Assembly: GCF_001949145.1 (NCBI RefSeq) | Contig: NW_019091383.1 | Span: forward strand, 2,152,465 to 2,216,464 | Source of the DNA: Acanthaster planci | Taxonomy: Eukaryota; Echinodermata; Asteroidea; Valvatida; Acanthasteridae | Length of the DNA: 64,000 nucleotides | Direction of reading: 5' to 3' | Shown: positions 1-11,300 of the stretch, piece after piece | How positions within the stretch are numbered: position 1 is the stretch's first letter | Layout: every line of letters starts with the position of its first letter | Position numbers and translations under genes: made by a program | Notes under the pieces: model-generated | What the model saw: only the letters and a program-made list of their open reading frames with translations | What the model was told of the DNA's origin: nothing | Database searches by the model: none

Positions 1-3000
1 AGTAGGTTGTACCTGCCAACAAGAGGATCGGTTATAGTCTTTTGTGTAACTATCTGATCCTGTCGGTGATGCAAAATACTGCACTTGCTCAGGGCATTTT
101 GAAAGGCATTTTGAGACAGGTACTGACAAAAAAGTACATTCCAGATTGGGGACGGTGATGATGCGAAGGGTTTGCAGTAAAGATGAGAAACAGGTCACTG
201 CTGCAAAGAGAGGAAGCGAGCGAACGGGGAAAGTGGACTATTGGAAACTGCGAGGGAGAAACGAAGCAAAACAGGTAGTGGAAGATGAGAGATGAGACAC
301 GTGTGATGGAATAGGGAAAGGGAGAGCGAACCAAATCTTGAAAATGCCCGTCCTGAAAAATCAAAAAGCGAGGTACACATTACACCACAGTACACACGGG
401 GGCACCTTCCATCTCCAGGATGTTACGCCCACAGGCGAGGTCTATAAAAAACCGGCAGAGGGCCCCCAAAAAGGCATGAACTCCGTCTCTTTGTATCTAA
501 ATTCCTAATCAAGAGAAAAAAATGAATGTGTCTTCCATCCCAAGCGTTTGGGAGGGACTCTTTAATAGGGCACAGCAACCCAACCCCCACCCCCGTGCCG
601 TGGTGACGTGGGAAGTAATTAAAAACAGAGAAGAGAACAAAGTACAGGCAATATGGATGAAACAAGGGACATGGTGACTGACATGGTGAGTTGCGTGCAT
701 GTAACAGAGGAGTTTGAGAATGGTGAGAACGAAAAGAGACGATGGAAAGAAGTCCACGATTACATCGTGACACTGTAGTTGCTACTGATTTCGCGCACCT
801 ATGAAAATAGGAAATGTAAGGAAACATCTATGAGTATGCCCTTGGCTGTTTCAAAGATGCACCCGTCGTCCGTAATACCAGTCGGCGAACAATAAATGCG
901 TGAAACTGAAGAGGAATTTATTGAGACGGGAGGGTAGCAATCTGCTTTTCACGTGCGCACTTGACTTCCTCGTTTAAATGCTGGAAGTTGGAGCTCCGTT
1001 TTCTTGAGAATCGCACCCCTGGGGCCAAACCAGCCGACGCCCCAGATTTCATGCCGTGTTATGGAACAGCGTTAATTAATTAACGTGCATGTTCTTATGC
1101 ATTATCACCGCAACGAAAGCTTTCACGCCCGTGGACGCTCCATTGCAGTAAAATTGTTCATGGCATGGCGAATCCACAGCGAGACTACCAGTATTGAATT
1201 CAGCAGAACCATCACTGCTGCAAGTTGGGGGAATCTCATTGAAAAAAATGTACCTTGAAAACGGACCTTTCCGAATGGTCACCAAATTCAATCTTATCAA
1301 GCAATTCTGTGGGATTCCACGAAGAGCCAACTTTGTTCTGCGAAACACGCATGTTCTCACAACAGCAATGCCAGCCCTTATGTTCTAAATTTCAACTCGA
1401 CACATAAAAAGAACGAATCGTTTTGCAGGAATTTCGCTGGGGGTTCAACTTTGTTGAAATTGAGGCCGTGCTCATCCCATTAATGAGCACCAGCAGCAAC
1501 GTTTACATCTTCACACCGGTAAACAAAAAAGAAACAAACACACTGGGACAGTCATACACTCGTAGGTCCATAGAAATACTAGACCGTTTGATGGTAGAAA
1601 TGAAAGTGTTTTCATTATTTTTGAAGCAAATTCGTATTTGCCTTCCACGGGTGACGTTTTAACATGTGGAACGTTGTAAACAGCTAACCGCTTGCAAACT
1701 GTTCGGCAGTTTTGAATGTGTGATCTTTTAATAATTTGTATTCGTAAAATTCAAAATGATTTGGCGTTTGATGTGCAATAGTTTGGTAGTGAGAAAAATA
1801 TTCTTACCAATGAAGTCTAACCAAAACATTACATTTTAATGGCATTTTAACGGGTGCTGGATAAATAAACTGTAGACAGGATGTTATTAAAAACTAAATT
1901 TCAGCTCCACACGGCGTTAAATATCCAAGTTTAACTCTTCAAGTGGTTTTATAGTAAAATTTTCAGGTCTATGCGATGGTAGATTTTCCGGCCACGGGCA
2001 ATTCATGTCATAAAGTTCTTTGGTGCATTTTACGTGATATAGTCTTGACCATTTGTACATCTAATTGGAAAACTAGTCTATTGAACATCAATAAAAAAAA
2101 ATAAGTCGCATCGTGACATGTACATGTATTTTAACGAAACTAGAAAGCGATGAAGCAGAGCAAACCGGCTGTTTGTTTCTAAAGACAGAGCAACGTATAG
2201 TTCTTGTCAACGTGTTATTCTTTCTTCTGGGATTTGATGATGGAAAAACATCTTGAGTACTTGATATTCAGAACGTGTAAAAATCGTTCATAGACACTTT
2301 GTAAACATTGACGTAATTTCGCTTTTACACAAAACTAAGGCCATATAGCACTTTCTTCAAACATAGAGTACATTGTATAAATACTTCGGCTTACAAGCAG
2401 ATATTTAGAAGAATCTAGTGCGCCTCCAAGAGTTTGCAACGCGTTGGCCAATCACAATGCGCGAAATCTGTGGACCCAATGCGCGTTTGGAATGGGTAGA
2501 CAGATTTCGTGCGTCGTGATTGGTCAACGCGTTGCAAGCTCTTGGAAGTGCGCTATCCAGATCTTAAGTGACTTCGTCACAATGGCGGACGCACCACGAT
2601 TTGCAGGCTCTCATGGGACATTCGCTGATGTTGCGCGTTAACTGCCGGTTCCATGGTTCCATGCAAACGGCGATCAAAGCATGGAACCCTGTGAGCAGTG
2701 CACGTGTGCAGTGGGCGTGGTTTAAACTGAAGTGACGTCACTCTTACGAACCGGATTGTAAATCACCCATGAACTATTTCCTGTGTAAATCATTAACTTG
2801 AAGGAGCTTTAGGTAAACAGCAAAGCAAACTGCGTATTCTACGTAGCAAAAGAGAGAAGCATGCTAAAACAATGCGGCGTGCTGGAAATCAAGTAGAAAC
2901 AAAGTCTACTTTACTTGTCCATTGTAGCCTTAAATGTATATCTGAAGGGTTATTTCCAAAATGAGATATTTGAAAAACATGCATTTTTTCAGAATTATGA

Positions 3001-4376
3001 AATTTTGAACAGCTTTAGCAGTGTACAATGTGTCCTTATACTTCCTTTTCACTACGTTGACTCATTAAAATTGTGCTTAGTTGTCTAAAAGCTACAGAAA
3101 CCAAGGCAACTGAGGGAGGCATCAAGTGCTTATCGCATTTTGGAAATAAACAATTCATTTATTACCCATACAAAGCAAACTTTCCAACAGGATACACTTG
3201 TTCACATTTTGATTTCTTGCCAGGTGAATTTTTATTTCAAAGATATGCATTGCCGCGTGTTTAACTGATGGAATGGTGCAATATTACCCTTCTATATTTA
3301 TTGACGAAAGAAGTCATTTGAAAGATTCGTTTTAATTAGAAGAAATGTTTATCAAGTGACCAACAAGGTTACTTCTACATAATACTTCACCATGTGCTGT
3401 GTACTATATATTTTACGTACTATATATTACAAATGAAATTCTCTATTAAACTAAGTCGACTTTTATTTCAATAACTGATCCTATTTGTTCTAATGACTAT
3501 GTGTACAAGTGTTTTGCTTTTTGTGTCTTCAATACAGTATTGCAGTAGCCATCCATATAAATCTCAAGATCACTTTCCTCTACAAAAATCAAAGCCTTAA
3601 TTAGCCCATAAAGAAAGATGATATTTTACTAATACATCATTTAGTATAGTTACTGACCTTCTTTTCAAACAGCATGTTTGACCGGCAAAAACTCTACATT
3701 GATGAAAGTATGAAGATTCACAGTATAAAAATTGCACTCTGAATGGGGTTGGGGTCGAAAAGATGGGGACCTTGATGTTCTGACAGCATATGAGGAGAGG
3801 CGGAGTCAGGAAGGGGGGGTTGGCTCCAAACTTGGCCCTTATTTATGCCTAAGACAAGTGCAGCAGTTCTAATTATAGTATCCTTTCATTCTGGGTCATG
3901 CACGGCATTGCATCTGTGGCCCCCCCCCTGCCCACACCATCCCTTCAGCCGGTCTGAATCCAGACGTTATTCACCTGATCATTTTGAAATGAATCCATAA
4001 GCACAAATGCATTCTTACAGTTTATGGGGGACAAATGGGGGAGGTTCTTCCTGGTCTTTCAGGCTTGACCAGCATCACTTTACATCACCGACTCATGTTA
4101 GTTAAATGGAATGAGGACTTAAGTTTCAATAGCCTAAATCATAGGCAAGACAAGTGTATGCATACCTGTATGTGCAGGGTATAGAGAGCAATTTGAAGTG
4201 AAAGGTAATACATTTCGGGACACTCTTCTGCAGGAATGTTACTCATGAACCTTGTGTGGCTAACAATTAAAAATGCCACTTTCCCCACTGCATCTCCAAC
4301 TTGAACCTTCACCGCCCCCTCTGATTTGTTCAAGACCCCACCCAACCCAATTCCCCTCCTTTGCCCACTTCCAACG
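1..4376. other. Left intergenic region and probable DUF4291 3' flank; no gene found
   Basis: No open frame here shows a recognisable domain or a chain of phase-compatible exons; the longest frames (about 130 codons near 423-827, minus) are low-complexity and Phe/Ser-rich, as expected of chance frames. The region holds a 140-bp inverted-repeat MITE (2416-2555, listed separately) and G- or C-rich runs near 3750-3930. The rightmost part probably carries the 3' UTR of the minus-strand DUF4291 gene, but no polyadenylation site stands out. Confidence 0.5.
2416..2555. mobile_element. Palindromic MITE, family 1, copy 1
   Basis: A 140-bp element with near-complete inverted symmetry. The left end reads TAGTGCGCCTCCAAGAG and the right end CTCTTGGAAGTGCGCTA, and the arms continue inward through GCAACGCGTTGGCCAATCAC and its complement. 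It contains two inverted CCAAT motifs and several GCGC steps. The same structure recurs at 57137-57287, which shows that it is a dispersed element and not a chance palindrome. It has no coding capacity, so it is a non-autonomous element; its superfamily was not determined. Confidence 0.8.
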
Positions 4377-6984
4377 TCAGACACTCCCTTCCGCCTGATC
4401 ACACCCAATCAGTTCAGCCGTGGCTTTGTCGGGGACAGCGTAAACTCTCTCACGAGCGACAAGAAGTTTCTCTAAAGAAGCTTCACCTTCCGGTAATATT
4501 GAAGCCTGCTCCTTCACAAACTGTGTCACATCTTCGATCCCAACAATCCAGTCTGTCGCAAATGATTTTAAGATCTGATTTCCAAATGAGAGGAACCAAA
4601 GAGGAGTTCGTCTTGTGGTATGCAGGTATGATTTCAAGGGACACAAGAAGCCAAAAAGATATATCCCTTCAAACAACAAACCAAAACAAAGCAAACACAC
4701 AAATAGCAAGAAACCAACAAATTATAACTCTCATAGGCTTTAGGGTTGAATATTCTTATTGACGAAAGAGTTTGTGGGGTCAAGATGTTGCCGAGCTTGA
4801 AGTAATCCAAAACAACTATTATATCTACACAGTTTTGAGTGCCCAGCCTTCAGATGACAGATTCTTTTAAAGCAAATTCCAGGCACATGGGGTGTTTGAT
4901 GATTTTCAAAGATTTTTTACAGGTTTTGTAATTAACCCTTCCTCCGACCTTACGTCATGTGTACGTTGTTACTGATCCTAAAACATGTATTTAACCAAGA
5001 GAGCAGTCTTACCAATCCACCTGGGGGCTAAATCAATCCAAATAACAGAATGGTGAATATATACCCTTCCATTCCATTGAATATTCAACTTTTTCAGATT
5101 GGCATGAAAGCAACAACAAAAAAGGTACATTTTCAAAAAAAAGAAGACACACATTCTTAAAGATAAAACTCATTTTTGATTTTGTTGGACTTTGCATTAA
5201 GCTGCCTCCATTTTTATTTGTACACTTTGAAACATGTGTTTTTCAAGGATGTAATTTAGTGACATACCTGTAGTAGCCTGAACATTTGATTAAAAAAAAA
5301 TTCAAATATTTGGTAATGATTGAATATCACTAAATGTCAATAATCAACACAGCCCTAGTCCAACTTGTGTGGTCAAGTGGGCCACACACACACACACATA
5401 AATTAAGCAGCGTATATTCCTGATTCTAGAGAAACATGAATCTTTGAATGTTTTCTATATCATGGATAAAAGAAAAATAAGTTTTCCTGAAAAATGATCA
5501 CAAAATGTCACAAAATGATGGCAAGGCAAACTGACTTACCTCTCCTCGTAGACCAAGCTGAATTGCCCTTCTGTCCTCTTTCCCTCCATTGGGGGCGTGG
5601 TCTGGGTCCCACTGGAGGCGGACAGAAACATCCATCTTTCCAGCCTCCCTCTGCGCGCCAGCAGTATAGGCCTGGGACAGGATGGTGTCAAAATTTGCCC
5701 TGGGGATGCAAATCGCCAACACTCTCTCTTGGCCCCGCTTGCTGGCCCACCCACAGCGGTACATCATCCAGAGAAAGTTAGTCTTGATCCAGGACATCCG
5801 AGTGAAGCTGTACTTGGGTCCTCCAAATCTAATCAACACAGACACGGAAATGGGTTGAAAAAAAACCCCTGCATCCCCAATGCAGAGGGGAGCCGTAAGT
5901 CATAGCCCCCCCCCCAAATCTGGAAAAAATACGGAAAAAGAGCACAAATGTTGGAGAGCCACTCCTTCCAACTTAGTTAAAAGCTCCAAGATTTAGCATT
6001 GCCCCAAATAAGGCCATAAAAAGTTGCCCCCCAAAAAAATCACTTTTGGCTGCTCCCACTCAAAATATTTACCCCCCAAGGAAATTTGGTTCTGAATCCA
6101 TGCTTAAATGAGCTGAAATTTGACTACTGTTTCATATTTGCTAGCTGGATACTGTACTCCGATTTAAAGCCCTTTTTTTTCAATTGCTTGCCACTCTCAC
6201 TTTTAAATCCCTGTTGTGAAATTTTTTGTCTTTTCGTAACCATGACAGAGCAAAATCCTCTGATAACAATATGATTTCACACATCCTAGGGAATTAGGGT
6301 TTTTCATTACTACTACGTGTAGTTTTGGGCATTTTGTTACAAAATTTGTCGACAGTGTTTGTTTCTAAATTATCTGCCTTTGCCCTGAAAGAAAATTCAA
6401 CACTGCAAAAATCGCCTTCGTTCTTTAATAGGGTGACACAGTAAGACAAAGACAGCCCCTTTAATTTGGACCTAATTTGTCTGCATTGTTCAATCTGAGT
6501 TTTGGATAGTGCCTTCCTGATCTCCCTTTCCCATGGTAACGCTGCCATCAAGTAAAGCCACGAGCAATTGAACAGAGGATAAAGGCATTCCTTTCCTTCC
6601 TGTCACAATACTAATTCTGTAAACATCGGAAAATAACTTGAAGACATCATGCTGTTCACATGTACACATTCCTATGGGAGCCCAATGGACCACATCCCGA
6701 GTCACTGAGATAGTAAAGTGCACAAGTAAACAAAAAACATATCAATATTTTGTTAACTTACAGGTCACTTTAACAATAACTACCGGCCCTTGATGTGGAA
6801 ATTATATTCACCTCTGATTTGAAACAGCATAATCTGCAATTTCTGGACAAAAAGCTTGGTAAACGACAATTGTTTCGTCATCATACTGAGCAAGAATGTG
6901 ACGACCACTCGGGGGCCAGTGATGCTGAACCTGCGTCTTGTAAGGCTCCGTCTTGAAGTTAAACATCACCTTCCTCGCAGCCAT
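4377..6984 (-). CDS. DUF4291 domain protein, 3 exons, 219 aa, complete
   Basis: Exons on the minus strand: 6984-6812 (ATG at 6984), 5828-5540, 4574-4377 (TGA at 4379-4377). Phases agree (173+289+198 nt) and all junctions are GT-AG. The protein fits the DUF4291 family along its whole length: QYDDETIVVYQAF (about residues 33-45), WIKTNFLWMMYRCGWASK (71-88), QERVLAI (91-97), a VRLQWDPDH segment, then QLGLRGE and DWIVGIEDVTQFV near the C-terminus. Family members are usually about 180-210 aa, so this is a full single-domain copy. There is no signal peptide or membrane segment, suggesting a cytosolic or nuclear protein. The biochemical function is unknown to me. From memory the family is found mainly in bacteria and fungi and patchily in animals, and is not a standard vertebrate gene. 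It is divergent from NAA25. Assignment is by remembered family motifs, not a search. Confidence 0.88.
5380..5400. repeat. Short CA microsatellite in DUF4291 intron 2
   Basis: A short (CA)n tract of about eight dinucleotides lies inside the intron between DUF4291 exons 2 and 3. About 40 bp to its left the sequence is AT-rich with an ATATTTGAAT-like core ending in ACAGCCCTAG near 5345-5358, which resembles the end of the GGCTGTG-family elements described at 34.6 and 59.8 kb. No other feature was seen in this intron. Confidence 0.55.
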
Positions 6985-8324
6985 GGCTTTGGGTACAATG
7001 CGATATCACCTGATGTGGGAAGTCGGAACAGAAACAACAATGGAATGGTTGTTGGCAGGGTTACCAAGTTAAAGCTGTCTCCCAATTGCTTGGCTGTGAC
7101 TTAAAATTGTGCTCTTGTAGTCTGTACTAAATTGATGGCTTGATCCAGTTCAAGTAAAACTGGGATCTACTGATTGCTTTTTTTATCATTTAGGACTCTT
7201 GGGAAAGAAGAGACCAAATCCAAATGTTAACATGGGCAACAAGTACATGTAGGGTGAATGAAATAGGACAATGTGAATGACATTCACTCCAGGCCTGTTA
7301 CAACCCCAACTGGTCAGTGCCTTCCCTGTTTCAGGACACATTTGGGGCACACATTGGTTGAAAAGAAACAACTTATGACAGAAAAGTGCTCGGGTAGTAA
7401 GCAATACTTATTGTGAAATTGTATTGAGATTCAGACAAGAAAAGGAACATGGTAACTGAAACACACGTAGGTCTACTGCCTGACTTCAAGAAGATATGAA
7501 CAGAGGAAGGGTAAGAACCATGACATTAAACATACACAGCGGCGGCAGAACGATTTTTAACGTGGGAGGGGGGGCAGTTGTTAGACCATCAGGCATCAGA
7601 TTATGTACGTCTCACTCAATAAGCCTTTTGCGATTTAACTTTGACCCAAATCTGGTACACTGAGTTCTTTCAAATTTACGTAAACATAACAATTTGATTT
7701 CTCCTTACTAAAACCACTGTTGCTATACCTCGTGATTCCGGGCAAGCTTTTGCTTAGTTACATGAGACTATTAAGAGACGCCTTGCAATAAGACACTGTT
7801 CTTAAAGGATAAGAAGGGCACAAAGGAACCAGTCCAATCCAGAGATGGTGGTCGCTATGCAAAAGCTTGCCCCGAATCATGAGGTATAGCAACAGTGTCT
7901 TTAGTCTGAGGAATTAAAATGTTTATGTGCAGCCAGAAAACTCAGTGCATCAGATTTTATTCAAATTTAACTCGCAAATGGCTTATTGTACGACCTACAA
8001 AATGTGGGGGGCAGGCCTCCAGTCGAAAAAGTGGGGGGCCACTGGTACAAGATTCTAAATTGTCCCAACCTATTTTTAAGATAATCATTAACAATTACAT
8101 ATCTTGCGCACCGTTTCTGCATCCAGCACCTGTCGAGTGGCATCACCGAAATAAAGTTCCAATTGCCCTCACAGTTTCAATGGTCAAATGGTTTTCATCC
8201 ACAAACCTACGGGGCAGTGCTGGCACTTTACTTATTACACAGCTTGTGTGCTGTGGCTACCAGCCACCGAAGTACCATTCTCGCGCGAATATTCCGGTTT
8301 TGGCGAGACAAGTAAAAATCCAAG
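6985..8324. promoter_or_regulatory. Divergent intergenic region between DUF4291 and NAA25
   Basis: The start codons of the minus-strand DUF4291 gene (6984) and plus-strand NAA25 (8325) face away from each other across 1,340 bp, so this interval should hold both promoters. No TATA box at a convincing distance was found. The last 100 bp before NAA25 are CpG-containing (GCGCG, GGCGAG), as in housekeeping promoters. A long inverted repeat (about 7605-8000) occupies the right half. The 157-codon frame at 7919-8392 overlaps the NAA25 leader and exon 1 in another frame and is not considered a gene. Confidence 0.55.
7605..8000. mobile_element. Long inverted repeat / foldback element
   Basis: Two arms of roughly 130-150 bp face each other around a loop of about 100 bp. 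The best-preserved inner part is CTGTTGCTATACCTCGTGAT near 7708-7735, matched in reverse complement at about 7866-7900 with few differences and both arms ending in GCAAGCTTTTGC. The outer arms still align (CAATAAGCC with GGCTTATTG) but are diverged. There is no coding capacity. It resembles a decayed foldback transposon; its age is suggested by the outer mismatches. It ends about 325 bp before the NAA25 start codon. Confidence 0.75.
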
Positions 8325-11300
8325 ATGGCGAATCGCGGCGGACACCATGTGGATGCAGTTACAGAGCGAAGATTAAAGCCGATCTACGGTAAGGAGAAGC
8401 GGTCATTGGGAATGATCAAATATGTTGTGAATGATTACGAGATTATATTCAGTGAAGAATTTTTCAGTTTGTTTTGAGTGGGTTATTTGAAGGAATATTT
8501 AGACCGCTAAGGCCTAACCAGTTAACGGTCAGCCATGCCAAGTCCTGTTTTCTGGTTTTACTGTCGGCATCCTTTACTCAAATTACTGCCTTAGCTTAGG
8601 CCTACCCCAGTATTCCTCTTTTACTGTTTTGGACGGGATCATCAACTAACGCTTCACGGCCAGAAAAACTACTCACCCATAAATTGAATGCGAGGAGGCA
8701 GCGAAAAGTTTAAGTGCTGTGCGTGTGTCGAGCAAAACGTTCTGATTTTGACAGATCTTGAAGTCAGCAATATAAAGCCCCAACCGTTTGACTTTGGCAT
8801 TTACAGAAGCCATGAGGTGGTGATAGAGGTATTTTTTGGAAATTTTGAGAACCGTTTCAACTTAGTCGAGGAGCGTTAGTAATAGTATGACAACCCCGTC
8901 CAAAATTGTAAAAGAGGAATGCTCCACTTAGTAGAGCTAGCCTACCTCCTAGGTGGACTACCTGACCGTACTACGTTACGGAGGGAATCCAGGATATAAA
9001 GAGTGCAAAATCAGGCGAAAAATTTTGTAACTAAAATTTTCAACACTGCTACCTTTTCCAAGGAGCCAATTTCACGTCTGTAAATCCTATGCGTCCTTAT
9101 CTCACCTGTATCTCCACAGCTGGTGGGATTAGAAATTTGACACATCACCACCAAAGACAAAAAGGGAAAATAAAATCTGACATAACGTTAATTGTGGCCA
9201 TTGTTTTGGACTGTTTTCAGTCGCTCTCCAGTGCAGTCGCACGGTGTGCGCGCACGCGACTACCTGGCGCACGAGACTTGGAGCTGCGTAAACGCACATC
9301 GAAACTACATGTTCTGACTAGAACCAGCGAAACTGAAGTCTAACCCAATCCACTGGTTTTGACGCTGACATAAAGCACGTAACGCGCAACGTGGTTCTCA
9401 GCCATGAGTACCGTTGATCTCCATGCCGAGTACACACAACATCGGGCCGGGGGCGAGGCTGTGGCTTGCATTGATGATGATTGATGATGGCAAGCTGAGT
9501 CTACTACGGCCAGTACCGGAAAGTTAAAATTCACAATTTGTGCAAATCCAAGCCTTTTTTTAACATGTATTATGTGTCAGCAGGTGGACTTAACCCCTTA
9601 ACACTGGGATTCTTTGACAGCGACTGCTCGGCTGCAGTGGCAGTATGCTAAGCAGCAGGCCCACATTGAAACTGCAGCTCCATGATAAATAGAATGTGTG
9701 AGTGGTATGCAATAATCCTCACACAAAGCCACGGTTCCCGGTGCGAAGGGGTTAAAATAGACAAAAGATGTCCACAAAATTTGATAGAAGTTATAAGGAA
9801 TTCCCGGCAGTTCCGTGTCCAGGGAAGAGGGTATTATCCAGCAAGGCTTTGGCACATTTCTGTTGCTAGCAATTTACTCATATCTCTTGATTTGTCCCAT
9901 TTTACATGTAAAAGTTATACCGAATACATTTTTTTTTTGAGATGGAGAACTTTTCCAGAACGACCTGGCACAGATAGGTATTTTTTAAATAAACTAGACT
10001 GATGATGAGAGTCAATAACGGCGATTAACGATCATAATCTCTTGGGCCTGAATTTAAAAACGAAAAATCACCTACTTTGGGATTATTGAGTATTTTGAAA
10101 TTGCACATTAATTATATATAACAGGTTTGCCCTTACCCAACGTATATTAATATTAAGGGCAAACCCGTTATATATAATTGACACATCTCCCCAAGGCAAA
10201 AATACATCTTGAAAATAGTTCGCGGTACCCGCTGCTTCATTTGACTCGGACCAGCCAACCGACCTCAACAAGCTCGGTGGTCGAGTGGTTAAGACATCTG
10301 CACTAGTAAGCAGGAGGTCGTGGGTTCGAGTTCCACCCAAGTAAGCTTGTGAGGTTTTTTTCGCAAGCTTTCGGTCAAGCACTGAGCATACAGTGCTTAT
10401 TAATATACGTTGGGTAAGGGCAAACCTGTTATATATAATTAACATATCTCCCCAACGCAAAAATACATCTTGAAAATTGGTGTGGATCCATCGCCCGATA
10501 ACCAGACAGAGCTCCAGCATGACCATAAACGTCAACCTCCCAAGCCAATGAATATTAAGCCCACTGACAAAACTGTTCGGCGACATGATTTCTTCACTGG
10601 TGAAAAACATTGAAAAAACATCGGAAGGCACTTATGATTACAGAGGACTCCAAACAACCACATAGAACAGTACACATGAATTTGAGTTTCCATCTGTTTG
10701 ATATAGGCCTACGTGAGGCTGAGGGTTTTAAGAGAGCATCTCCCCACCCCCAAAAACCATGTAATTTAATTAGGAGTTTTTTCAAAACTTCAACAGAGTC
10801 TAGCTATCTGTCCATTGCTCTATAATCCAACTCGTCACAGCCAATTACCACTTCAGTCTGCTTGTTGTACATGTATGTTTAGTTTACGAATAAAAAACGG
10901 AAAGAATGATCAACAGCACGATTTGTGCGTGATTGCAACTTACCGCACGTGCGTGCGCCAGTACTGCCTCTGCATACCGTGTTCCCGATCAGTGTAGCAT
11001 CGCTCTCACCTGTTTATCACAATCATCATGCCCGCAATGTAATCCTCTTTTTTTATTCCTCAATTATTAAGACAAGTTACTGTTTCATTTTCATAAAAAT
11101 TTGATCTCTACAATGTTGTGTATTTATACATGATTAACCAATAAAAACTCTACTAACAAATTAAACATGTTAAACACTTCAGAGAGATCGTTGATGAACT
11201 TATTCCCAAACTAGAACCCTGCATACATGTATACAAAGCCTACCACACTAACCGAGGTTATTCTTATAAAATAGCAGGTTGTGTCGCAAATTTTTGTTTA

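Noticed and set aside
423-827. 134-codon minus-strand frame near the left edge
   Set aside because: Composition is Ser/Phe/His-rich and low in conserved motifs; no neighbouring phase-compatible exons or family match.
7919-8392. 157-codon plus-strand frame upstream of NAA25
   Set aside because: It overlaps NAA25 exon 1 in a different frame, crosses an inverted repeat and has no domain resemblance.
10272-10346. Possible functional tRNA gene
   Set aside because: A and B boxes are present but the acceptor stem does not pair and the variable region is wrong, so it is a SINE head.
10083-10631. 182-codon minus-strand open frame, the second longest in the window
   Set aside because: It reads through the inverted-repeat/tRNA-like composite; the GTRTHDLLLTS-type segment is the antisense of a tRNA-derived SINE B box, a familiar artefact.
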